Assembly: GCA_019915015.1 (NCBI GenBank)
Contig: JAHBBC010000013.1
Location: forward strand, 124,001 to 188,000
Source of the DNA: Auriscalpium vulgare
Taxonomy: Eukaryota; Basidiomycota; Agaricomycetes; Russulales; Auriscalpiaceae
Direction: 5' to 3'
Length of the DNA: 64,000 bases
Shown: positions 11,360 through 21,517 of the stretch, piece after piece
How positions within the stretch are numbered: position 1 is the stretch's first letter
How the letters are laid out: each line of letters starts with the position of its first letter
Position numbers and translations under genes: made by a program
Notes under the pieces: generated by a model
The model's input: the letters and a program-made list of their open reading frames with translations, nothing else
The model's database searches: none
What the model was told of the DNA's origin: nothing

Positions 11360-11789
11360 TCGTACGCAGCAATAACCATTCCTGGCTCTGTACCATGTCG
11401 TTCCTTGACCTTTTACTGGGTCGTGATATCTCATCGCCAGTGTTTCCGGGTCAACAGCGGCGTTGTATACATGTGCTCACAATATATGCGTTTAAGTCAA
11501 AATATCTTAGCTTGGAATGCGAGGCCGTTCTCCTTACGTCGGTAACCCGCGCGAGAATCTCAAGGTGTGCAGCGCTGTGCATCTGAAGGCAGCACCATGA
11601 TGCAGCACCATGAGCCAGCGCGTACTCTCCAATGAATTGCCAGATGGTAAAGCAGCGGAGCCTTTCGTCCCGCACCAAGTCCTGGCAAAATCTACCATAC
11701 CTCCCTGTCGTTTTCTTCGTCACCATCCTCCGCTGCTATGTCACTCCCCTCGCTGCCTCTTTTCCAATCCACTGTCCTCACCGTCACTC
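11360..11789. other. Convergent intergenic region
   Basis: 3' flanks of the coiled-coil gene (plus) and the F-box-like gene (minus). No gene or clear repeat seen. Confidence 0.5.
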
Positions 11790-13738
11790 TCACGCACTCG
11801 CACTCACCCTCACCTGCTCGCACGCGCCCTCGTGACACGCCACCCGCATCCCCGGCAACATCTCTCGCATCCGCGCTACCCATTCCTCATCCACATCGCA
11901 GCGCATCACATCCAGTTCCTCCAGCACACACCCAGCACTCGCGCGCATCGCGAGGCACCGCGGCAGCGCGTCCGCCACGAGCAGCGACTCGTCACCCACC
12001 TCCCCGCCGACGCTGAGGCGCACGTCTGCAAGCACGAGGATGGCGAGCGCGGGGAGGAAGCACGGCGCAGGCCCCGTGCTGGCGATGTCGGTGCTGGGGA
12101 CGCACAGCCGCAGCGCGGCGCACAGCGAGACCGCCGCACTGCCTTCGACGGTGATGTGCCGCAGCGCCCGCGCATGTCCGAGCGAGGCCAGCCATACGTG
12201 CTCGTTCTCGAACGCATCGGAACTGATCGTGAGCTCCCTCAGGTCGCATGCCGCTAGCGCCGTTGTCACGAGTCCACTAGTTATCCAGACGCTGGGCCCA
12301 CTTGAGCCGAGGTAAAACTTCATGGACAGAGTGGCCACGAAGAAGGCGCCCTCCGCTGTGACCGCTAAGACTTCCATGCCGTCGTGCTGTGACGGAATTG
12401 ATGAGATGCTGAGTCGAGAGCCGGGGTGAGGGAACTCTGCCGTCGTGTCGGCGGGGGTGCGGAGGAGGAGGTTCTGAAAGAAGGTTAAGTTCTCCTCTGA
12501 GCGCCTGCTGACTCCAAATAAATCGCATTCCACGGAGGTGTCTGGAGCGATTGAAATGCACTTGAGGAATATTTGGCATGAGAAGATGGAGGAAATGAGA
12601 CTAAGATAGCTCAATTTCGCCAGACGAACTGTGCGATGCGGCGAGAGATTTCCAAGCGGATGGTACCGGGGCTCGTCTTGGATTTGCAGCTCCACTTCGA
12701 GGCGTTCGAGAGCGGACATGTGTTCGAGGGCGTCCAGTATGCTGTCGAGCGCCGGCGGATCATCCCACGGCGCCATGTGCCGCATGTCCAGGGTGACAAG
12801 TTGCGTGAAGAGGGACGACGTCCATGGCTGGGATGTTTCGATAGGGGAGGAGAGATGAAGGTGTAGCAATGCCGGTGTGCAGCCACCGAAAAGGCCCGAA
12901 AACGGCTCTTCGTCGTCGATCTGCATATGGAGTGTGTGGAGAAGGGGTGCAGGTGCAGTGAGCGCCAGGAGGTCGTAGAAGTCAACAGTATGCAGGCATT
13001 CTGTGCGCTGCATGTTTTCCGCAAGGAATTCCAGTTGCCAAAACTTCGCGTCGGGCACAGCTGACCCGTCTGTGGTCCGCTTGTGAACTTGGATGGAAAT
13101 CGGCAGGTTCCGTGCGCGCGAGAGAAACGTTGCTGCCCACTGAGAACCAAATGCAAGGGTGACATGCGACCACAGGCTCGACTGTTGGAGAGCGACCTGC
13201 CGCCAGCGCCGGCAGACGTATGTCACTGCCAGCCAACCGAACGTTGACGACAACTTGTAGTTCGATGCGTGAAGAGCTTGAGGCGAATCTATGTCGAGGA
13301 GAAAGGTGAAGACGGTGGATAGGATCTCGGGAGGAACGCGGGAGACAGGGACCAGGGCGTTGTGCTGCTGGCGGTGCGCGAGCAAGGCCGCTTCGGCGAC
13401 CTCAATGCGGGCGGTGTACGCAGCAGAGACTTGGTCCCACGCACGCTGCATTGCAACCCGCTCATTGTCTCGTTCTGTGCAGAGAACGTGCTTCACATCG
13501 CGCAGTGAGCGGCTCCCAGCTAAGTTGTCCTTGAGAGTCGCAGCAGGGAGAGGCAGGTCCACGGGGCGCAGTGCCCCACCGGCGAGCTGGGATACCCTAG
13601 AGAGCGCGTTGCTGGACCAAAATGCGCTGCATTCACGGTGGTGTGAGCTGGGAGGTCAGTTAGTGAAGTAGGCGTAGTATCCAGATTTCGGACTTACCTG
13701 CTCTCCAAGTCGGGCTCTCTGAAGTTGTAGGTGGGCAT
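11790..13738 (-). CDS. F-box-like domain protein 1
   Basis: Predicted 632 residues from two exons: 13698-13738 (MPTYNFREPDLES) and 11790-13647, joined through a 50-nt intron in phase 2. This start is chosen because the long exon has no ATG near its 5' end and the splice keeps frame. An N-terminal helical segment (residues about 45-85) precedes an F-box-like region (VPPEILSTVFTFLL, then YVCRRWRQVALQQSSLWSHV), the common basidiomycete arrangement. The rest is irregular leucine-rich sequence that probably folds as LRR-like repeats for substrate binding. By family, it would be the substrate adaptor of an SCF ubiquitin ligase; the substrate is unknown. Two related genes lie at 43518 and 48428. Confidence 0.8.
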
Positions 13739-14226
13739 CACAAGCGACTTCAAGTGTAGAGATAGAAAATCCCTCAGTTGTATGTCTCAGATGTGGACGA
13801 GTATATGGAAGTATGTAAGTGAACCTTGTCAGTGGATCGTCAAGTGAGAAGGAAACACAAATGTCTTACAGACCACTACCCTCGCAGTCACGCGCACGAC
13901 TGCTGTCACGGTGGTTTGCTCACTTGTTGCTTTTTACCCTCATCCATCGCACATGCAAATATTCAAACTTGCATGTCCCTCCAAGTCCACAGACAATTCG
14001 CCGACCACTCTTTATTCTTGCATGATCAGCTCGAGCTTTCAATGATCAGTCAACCTCAACCGCTGAAATCAACTGCGCACTTGATGGGCACAAGCACCGC
14101 GCGTATCGTCGTCTTCCTATCGGCCTGCCGCGTGTCCAGCATGACGAAAGTCCATAAAGCGCCGACGCCCTTTAGCTGCACTCCATCACCCTCCACCCAC
14201 CTCCTCCTACCCTCACGACACGCAGC
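13739..14226. other. Divergent intergenic region
   Basis: Shared 5' flank of the F-box-like gene (minus) and the ADC-like gene (plus). A pyrimidine-rich stretch directly precedes the ATG at 14227. No TATA box is clear. Confidence 0.45.
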
Positions 14227-15177
14227 ATGCCCTCCGAATTCACGCCGCCCCCGCCCTCCCCCCTACCGCCCCCGCTCATCCCCATCCTCCCCGCGCCCTG
14301 GGCCCTGCGCGCCGAGCTGCACATCTTCCTCGCGCCGCAGGCGCGCAACCCGCCGCCCTCGCCCTTCGCGGCTGCCAACCCGAACAGCGCGCCGGAGATC
14401 CTGCAGGGCCTGCCGGCGGGCGCGTACCACCCGCTCGAGGCCGTGCACCCCGCCGCGCTCGCGGGGCGGCAGTGGGCGGGCGGCGCGGGGAAGGTCGTGC
14501 TGGCGCGCTACGAGGACTCGCCCGCGGGCGCGTACAGCGAGCTCATGTACGTGAGCGACTTCCGGAGCGCGGACGGCGCGCGCGAGGCGGCGCGCATCAC
14601 GAACGTCTATGTGAGCACCGAGGCGGGCGTGTGGAACGGGCGGCGGAACCACAGTGCGTCTTCGCCTCCTCTCCTCCTCCCCCGCATCCGCGGCTGACGC
14701 GCGGCAGGCTTCCCTATGCACCTCGCGCGCTTCGACTACACGCGCACGCCGGACGGGCGCACGCTGCTGCGCGTGTCGCACCCCGCGGACGCGCCGGCGC
14801 CGCTCACCGCCGAGCGCCCCTTCTTCGTCGCGCGCCTCACGCCCTCGCGCGTCCCGCTGCTCCCCGTCTCCGCCGCGCTGCTCCCCTCGTCGCTCTCGCG
14901 CATCGTGCAGCCGCCGTTGCTGCCCTCGCGCGCGCCCGCCGCGGAGCCGCTGGTCGTCGGGAACGCGGAGAGCACGCCGTGGCTCGTGTCGACGCCTGTG
15001 TTCAAGGGCCACTGGGGCGTCGCGTACATCGAGGAGGTGCCGGAGGCTGAGGATGGCGTGGAGGGAATGGGGGACGGGGTCGGGTATCCCAGGGTGCGGC
15101 CGTGGTCGGCGGGAGTCCGGTTTGAGGGCATACTGGAGGACCCAAAGCCGACGGTTGTGGAAAGCGAGGAAGACTGA
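14227..15177 (+). CDS. Acetoacetate-decarboxylase-like protein
   Basis: Predicted 298 residues from two exons (14227-14653 and 14708-15177) with a 54-nt intron in phase 1. The N-terminus is proline-rich. The core shows the fungal ADC-like signature: PEILQGLPAGAYHPLEA, SELMYVSDF, ITNVYVSTEAGVWNG, HLARFDY and GVGYPRVRPWS near the end. The acetoacetate decarboxylase-like fold is a beta-barrel; fungal members of this type have no established substrate, and I cannot place a catalytic lysine with confidence. The gene is strikingly GC-rich. A frameshifted paralog lies 6 kb upstream on the same strand (8123-9078) with the intron in the same position. Confidence 0.75.
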
Positions 15178-15390
15178 AAGTGCGTGCATCTGTCTACAAA
15201 CCCATGTCAGCCCACGAGGACAGTGAGCTCACTCGATGCAACCATGTTCCATATCAGACAATGTATTACAATTGATTGACCCGCATTTCTTACACGCTCT
15301 ACAAGAGACGTTGTTTTCGTAGCTTACAACAACACCGACCTGCGGCAACCCCGACGTTCACAAGCGAGGGCGCTCGGAGTGTTCGGCGAG

Positions 15391-16936
15391 TCAGGGTTTG
15401 ATAGCGATCTTGAGCGCGGTGCGGCTGTTCATCTTGTCCAGAGCCTTCCCGTAATCCTCCAGCTTGAAGACGTCCGTAACCTGCAGCGCCAACGCGTCAG
15501 GGAAGGAGGGGCTCAAGCAGCTAGCGACGTACCATGCCGGTGACCTTGACCTTGCCGCTGTCGAGGTAAGCCACGGCGCGAGGGAAGCAGTAGGTCTGCG
15601 AGAACGATCCAATGATCTATGAGAGTGATCAGCACTGCAGGTGTGGCACAGTAGTCAAAACCATCCACTTACGCGGATCTCGTCCCCGAAGATTTTGCCT
15701 GGCGGCCAGTGCACGAGGGCCTTGTTCTCATACACACCATAGATCATCAGCGTGCCACCGCGGCGCACATAGTTGATCGCCTCGTTTGCAAGCTTCTCCA
15801 CGCCCGTAGCTTCGACGACCACGTCGAACCCGTACGGGTTGTCCTTCTTGAGCTGCTCCCATTGCGCCTCAGGATTCGTGCGGTCGAGCTCGATGTACTC
15901 GTCTGCAGCGTTGAGCTTCTTGGCGATGTCCATCTTGATGCCCTTGTTCGCAGCGAGCGTGACCTTGTGCGCGCCGTTCAGCTTGAGCAGCTGTGAAAGG
16001 ACGAGACCCGTGGGACCGGCGCCGAGGAGGAGGACGTCCACACCGACGGGCGGGTTGAGCTTGTCGAGGCCGTGAATCGCGCACGCGGCGGGCTCCAGGA
16101 GCGTCGCCTCCTCGTCAGTGAGGTTGTGGATCTTGTAGAGCTTGTTCTGGGGGCTGCAGGCGGCCGCGTTAGAAAGAATAGACGCGCGTGGGGTTTGAAC
16201 CTACTAGACGATGTATTCGGCGAAGCCACCATCAGAGCTCACGCCACGGGCCCGGAAATTCTCGCACAACAAGGATTGGCCGCGTCGGCAGTAGAAGCAC
16301 GTATCGCACTGCGGCGCATATAAGAACCGTGCTCAACACAGAGATATATGCTGCCTACCGTGATGCCGACGTCCGCAACGCAGCGATCGCCGAGCTCGAA
16401 GCCCTTGACGTCCTTCCCTTTGTCGACAATGTGGCCGACAGCCTCATGGCCGGGGATGAGCTACAGCATACACGGCCGCATATAGTCAGCTCTGTGGAAG
16501 ACTAAAGGGGATATGAAAACGCCAGAAAGTGCTCCTACTCACCGGGAAGCGCGACGTGAACTCGCCCTCGTGAATGTGTCCGTCGGTGCCGCAAACACCT
16601 GGACTCGCGCATATATGCACTCAGAACCGATGTCTGCGAGGTAGCATAACCCGGAGACTACTGACCGCAGGCGTGCACTGCGAACGAAAATTGTGAGCAT
16701 CGCGAGTGGGACCCGCCGCCGTCCCTTCAGACCAGATCGCCTTGTGGGTGACAGACGACGCGTTAAAAGAGAGGCGCGCACCTTTCAAGAGGACTTCGTC
16801 GTCCTTGGGCTGCGGGATGGGAACTTCCTTTATCTCGAACTCCCGAGGCTGTGGACGAAGTCAATGGACCGCGTCGTCATGTCGCGGGAGTACTCACGGC
16901 ACTGTACCAGAGAGCTTTCATTGTTCCCTGAACCAT
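15391..16936 (-). CDS. Zinc-dependent polyol dehydrogenase, D-arabinitol dehydrogenase-like (copy 1)
   Basis: A medium-chain dehydrogenase/reductase. The N-terminal GroES-like domain carries the catalytic zinc site ([17 protein letters not shown] and GHEAVGH) and the structural zinc cysteines ([15 protein letters not shown]). The Rossmann domain carries [17 protein letters not shown], and the C-terminus ends [14 protein letters not shown]. Overall it most resembles the NAD(P)-dependent D-arabinitol dehydrogenases of basidiomycetes such as rust ARD1, so a role in polyol/pentitol metabolism in the cytosol is likely; the sugar and cofactor are not proven. It has several short exons, including one of only 12 nt at 16666-16677 that carries the catalytic cysteine. 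Start is [13 protein letters not shown]; the second Met (16921) is an alternative. A TATA box lies about 75 bp upstream. A paralog is at 35505-37032. Confidence 0.85.
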
Positions 16937-17008
16937 GGTGATGTCGTCGTCGGGGGAGAGAAGAAGAAGTGGGGAACGGGAAGAACGGAGATTGGACGCG
17001 ATCGCTAT

Positions 17009-17016
17009 CTTATATA
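17009..17016 (-). promoter_or_regulatory. TATA box of the arabinitol-dehydrogenase-like gene
   Basis: TATATAAG on the minus strand, 73 to 80 bases upstream of the ATG at 16936. A good TATA match at this distance suggests a strongly regulated gene. Confidence 0.5.
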
Positions 17017-17325
17017 GATGCTGCAGAAGAGGGTGATGATGTCATGGTTTCTGCCCTTCGACTGAGATTTTCCAGACAAACCGCGAACGGAAAGAGCTCG
17101 CCCACCCGTTGGCAACGTCACTCGCAAGTCTTCTCCGCAGACAGCGTGCGCCCAGTCGAGATAGAACGCAGGCAAGTGCGCTGTCCATTGCTCAAAGGGG
17201 TTGCACAGCTTTGCTGGGCATCCGCATCGTTCTCCGGCCGCTCACCTGCACTACGGCACACGCTCGATGCGCTGTCTCTCATTCAGTCTCTCATTCAGTT
17301 GGGTTATTGCGCTTGAAAGCTCCAT

Positions 17326-17397
17326 GGCCGCCTGGCGAAATGGCATCGCGTCTGACTACGAATCAGGAGATTGCAGGTTCGACCCCTGCGGTGGTCA
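17326..17397 (+). tRNA. tRNA-Arg(ACG), copy 1
   Basis: A 72-nt cloverleaf without intron. The acceptor stem GGCCGCC pairs with GGTGGTC, followed by discriminator A. The D stem is GCGA/TCGC. The anticodon stem TCTGA/TCAGG encloses the loop CTACGAA, giving anticodon ACG (Arg, read as ICG for CGU/CGC/CGA codons). The T arm is GCAGG-TTCGACC-CCTGC, which includes the Pol III B box. An identical gene lies on the minus strand at 53287-53358. CCA is not encoded, as expected in eukaryotes. Confidence 0.95.
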
Positions 17398-17415
17398 ATA
17401 GCAACATATAACATA

Positions 17416-17420
17416 TTTTT
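17416..17420 (+). terminator. Pol III terminator of tRNA-Arg
   Basis: A run of five T residues 18 bases after the tRNA; a second T-rich stretch follows at about 17427. Confidence 0.6.
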
Positions 17421-17523
17421 GCCCTTATTTTTTGAATCATCGACTGCAATACATCACGCTTCCGAATTTCCAAATGATTTCTCTTTCCAAAGTCTTCTGT
17501 GTAGCTACAAATGTTCACAGTAA

Positions 17524-20500
17524 CTACTCTGGCCCAGCACTCGCCTGCAACACCTGCTCCTCCTCCTCCTCGTCGCCCTCCTCCTTCGTATCCCAGAAGC
17601 TCTGCTCAATAGCGCGCAGGTACAACGGCATTTTCCACAGGTCGCCGACACGCGTGCGCGCGTGGTCCAGCGCGATTGCGACCGTCGGGCCCGCGTCCCC
17701 GTGCGCCGCGAGGTACTCCGGCATGTGTGGGTAGCGCGTCGAGAAGTGCGTGAGCAGGACGTTCTCCGCGCGCATCCTGATTCAACATTTCCATCGGTCA
17801 GCGAGAAGTAACTGCGGCGATGGCACCGGCTTACTGCTTCCCGATCGACACGGCCTGTCCAATCGTGCTGTGCGCCTTGGCATGCGCGAGCTCCTCTTGC
17901 TCGTCGCCCATCGTCGCCTCGTGGATGAGCACCGTCGCGCCCTCGCCTGCACGGGCGAGGTTATTCGAGGGCATCGTGTCGCCTGAGTACCTAGCGCCAT
18001 CACCGTCAGCACACACGGCGACCCGCACAGCAGGCCACTCACACAAGCCGCCACCCGTCGTGATGCGACATGACGAGGCCGAACGCCTTCGTACGATGGC
18101 GCACCTCAACTGTGTTGATGCCCTCGAGCCCGAGCACGTCGCACAACGCGTCCGCAGCAAGCCGGGAGCTATCGGAGTCACAAAAACTTAGTTCAGAACG
18201 CGCGGGTGTACGCATACACTGTACTCACTTTGCTGTGGACGCCCACCCCTCGTTGGCTGGGCCCTGCGAACGGACGTTGATCGCATCGTTCACAATGCTG
18301 ACGACGCCATTGCGCGAGTACGGCGAGTCCGCGAGCCCCAGATCCTCGATTTCCGTGTACTCCCGTAGATACAACTGCACCGGAAACCCAGCCACCAGGT
18401 ACAGCGGCTCCGCCGGCGGCGGGTCGAGCTAACCAGAACAAAAACAAACAAACAGTCTGTCACCAACCCGCTCCGAGAACAAGAGTGAGTGAAGGTGCGC
18501 ACCTGCCGCCGCATGGCGAGGATCTTCGCAAGACCAACGTGGTGGTCCGCGTGCGCGTGGCTGATGTACACGCACTTCAGCTCGCGCAGCGCGTCCCACA
18601 CATTGTCGCGCTGCGCGGGATCGGTCCCGAAGTACCGCGCGAGCTGACCCCAGGTGCCCTCGCCGGCGTCGAGGAGCACATTGCCGCGCCGCGGGATCTG
18701 GACCAGCATGCCCGACACTGCGTCGCTCGGCGTCAGTTTGCTGACGCGCAGCGGGAGAGCTGGCACGACGTACCGTTGCGGTAACGGCTTGAGACGGCGC
18801 TGCTGGTGCCGAGCGGGATGATGACGACGTCGTCGCCCGGTCGCGGGGCCGCGTCTTTCCGCTCGGCGAGGGCGGTCTGCACCAGCTGCTTGGCCTCTGA
18901 AAACCGTTCGAGCGTAGCGGCGGGGAGCTCGAGCAAGTCAGACGAGGACATGGCAGGGTGGAACTTGTCTCGCTCTTCGATCCATGTCTCGCATGTTGGA
19001 GGGTTCGCGGGACGCAGGTCGACGAGAGTGTTGACACGCAGGAAGGCAGTGTTGGTCGGCAGCGAGGGGATCTCTGCAGGGTAGATGAGCATCTCGACTA
19101 ATGATGAGTTGCTGACATTACCTGATAGCGCCTTCTTGGGTGTAGCGTTGTACTTAGGAAGAGCGAAGATATCTGGGTCTAGCTGATTGAGGCGAAGTTG
19201 GCTGAAGGCAGCGCTGGTGAACGTGATTGGGTCTGGGCCATGCTCGCGGGATGTTAACAAATGCTTTCTAGATGTTAGCGATCATCAGGGAAGGGCATCA
19301 GTGACTGGACGTACATGTGCGCCATCTGCGAACCCGTTCATGAAGGCCTTGTAACGTTCGTCCTCCAAAACCCCATCGCCAAGTAAGTGGTAAACAACAT
19401 GAACGTTGTACAGTTTCACGTCTTCCTCCGCCTTGGAGTGGAACTTGGCATAAGTCGTCGAGAACGTCGACGAGAGTGAATCAATGTATGCCGGCGACGG
19501 GACGTCCAATATGATGCAGACCTAGCGACGGAGTCAGAACCCTACTTCTTGAGCAGACTCAAACTACGAGCTTACCCCTGGCTTCTCAGACTCCCCGATG
19601 CATTCCTCCGGCTGCACAACGCGTTCTACCTTCCCACCGTGTCCATCGTCCACCATGAACCGCACCGCTTGTCCTTTGGACAGCATTCCGCGGTTGCGTC
19701 CTTGCACGCCAAGCTCCTCCGCGCGCTTCACGTCGAACTTTCCGCGCACACGCGGGCCGACGACGATGTATGCCAGCCGGGGCCGTGGTGCACTTGCCGT
19801 GAAGGTAGGCAGCTGCTTGTACGAGGAGGCGGGGTTGAAAGGTTTACCGCGCCGCCAACCACCTCCGTTGGTCTTCGGAGCATCATTGGTGGCGTCTTCT
19901 GAGACCCAGTGTGGTGCTTGTGGTAGTGCTCCCGTGGCCGGAGAATCTACTGGCGGTGCAGCGCGCACGAGTTCGGAAGAAGGAGTATTGGATGGAGGAG
20001 GTAAGTCGATCGGAGGTCCGGACGATGAAGCAACGGGTGGGTCGTCAGGCTCTGTGGCGACATCCTTGCCCTTTCCCTTGCCCTTCCCCTTCTTCCCCTT
20101 CTTGGAGTCCTGTTTCGGTGGCGGCGGAGGTTCTTTCCAGGTGAACATATTGTCGACCACTAGCTGCCTCCATGTCTGAGCCTCGTCGCCAGCCAGAGCG
20201 CTTGAATTGAAGTTCGGGTCCGCACGAAAGCGATCCATTAGCACCGCAGAGGTAGAGGTGCCAGCGGCTGGAGGCGGCATTTCGTGCGTAGGCAAAGGTC
20301 GCTTGGACGGCTGGTCGGGGGATGCTTCTCGCTTGCGCTTGAGTGCAGAATCGGAGTCCACCGCCATCGCTTCTTCGACAGCCGAATCGGTCGAAGAGAG
20401 GGTGGTAGGGGTAACGGCAAACGAGTAGACGGAGATGGAGTCATCTTGGTAGACGGCAGGCGGCTCGACACCAGGAGGAACGGGAGAAACAGCCACTTCT

Positions 20501-21036
20501 ACTGGATTAATACAGATGGTATTTCTGATGGAATACAGCTAAATGCATGTACAGAGCTGATAGATATGATGTAGACGCACCTAAATGTATACAGACGTGC
20601 GGACGCAAGGTAGTGTAGTAGTCCCGTCGGTCCGACCAGGTCCATTTTTCGCGAGGACGCATCAGCGATAGACATGAGCATACCTAGGTCATCATCAGCA
20701 CACCAAGCCTCAACTCAATCAAAACAACGGGAAGAGCAGTAAACTGGGTCGCGGGCGCGTTGGTCCAGCTAGCCGTCTGCACCCCTTGCATGACAGCCCA
20801 GATTATTGGAAGAGACGAAACACATTTCACTCACCTGGAAGCCCACTCGCCCTCTGCGTCCCCACGTCTGTCAAGAACAACGCCTTGATTTTCTTCCATC
20901 CGCGTCTGCCCTGCAGCACAGCGCGCGTGGTGTTTTCGCCGACATTGAATATATACTTCGCCGAATTAAATTGAACGGTGATGGAAGGCTCCGTGTCCGA
21001 CGATTGAGACGTGTAGGTCGACGTCGACCAGTTCAT
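17524..21036 (-). CDS. tRNase Z, long form (ELAC2 type)
   Basis: The endonuclease that removes 3' trailers from pre-tRNAs in nucleus and mitochondria. The N-terminal part starts [13 protein letters not shown] and carries the degenerate beta-lactamase half ([37 protein letters not shown]). A long disordered insert follows with a KRKREAS basic patch and a Lys/Gly repeat (about 20090-20110). The C-terminal half has the active metal site: [32 protein letters not shown] (the HxHxDH motif), [19 protein letters not shown] and [10 protein letters not shown]. The protein ends in an acidic [11 protein letters not shown] tail. Exons are separated by short introns and end at TAG 17524-17526. The N-terminal half carries no intact zinc motif, as is normal for long forms. 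Confidence 0.9.
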
Positions 21037-21517
21037 GTTCTTGCCGCGTAGAGTGGTGGTTGAGTGGAATGAGCGGAGGTGAGCACCGGCGACGGAGCTA
21101 TATGTACAGCGGTTACGCGACCATAGTGCGCGGAAGCTAGCCAGAACTGACGGTGCAGCGATTCCGGCGATGAAAATCCAAGAAAATGCGATGGGTAGAT
21201 ATACTTTTGACCGGCCGCTGGCGGTGGTGGAAGAGACGAAGTAGATGCATAATTTTCATGAAATTCACGACTCGTATCCAAATTAGGCACTGAATGCCTA
21301 CAAAACTGATCCGGTTTGACTCTGATTCCACCGTCAAAGACTCACTCCAGTGAGGCATCGGGTCACTCAGTTTATTTAATTAACCAGAAAAAAAGCATAG
21401 CTCTCAACTACGCAGCATGGACAGCATATTCAGATCGCAAAGCAAATAGTGTAGAAAGCTCGACAGCTTGGATCGTGACAAATCGTAAACAGAATAGATA
21501 CCTCGACACTCATTGCC
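21037..21517. other. Intergenic region between tRNase Z and PDS5
   Basis: 5' flank of tRNase Z and 3' flank of PDS5, both on the minus strand. AT-richer than the genes; no feature recognised. Confidence 0.5.

Noticed and set aside
14263..15189. 308-codon minus-strand frame
   Set aside because: Arg-rich shadow of the very GC-rich ADC-like gene, whose plus-strand model matches its paralog.
17201..17401. Open frames reading ...AAWRNGIASDYESGDC... here and on the minus strand near 53290-53375
   Set aside because: They are translations of the two tRNA-Arg genes, not proteins.
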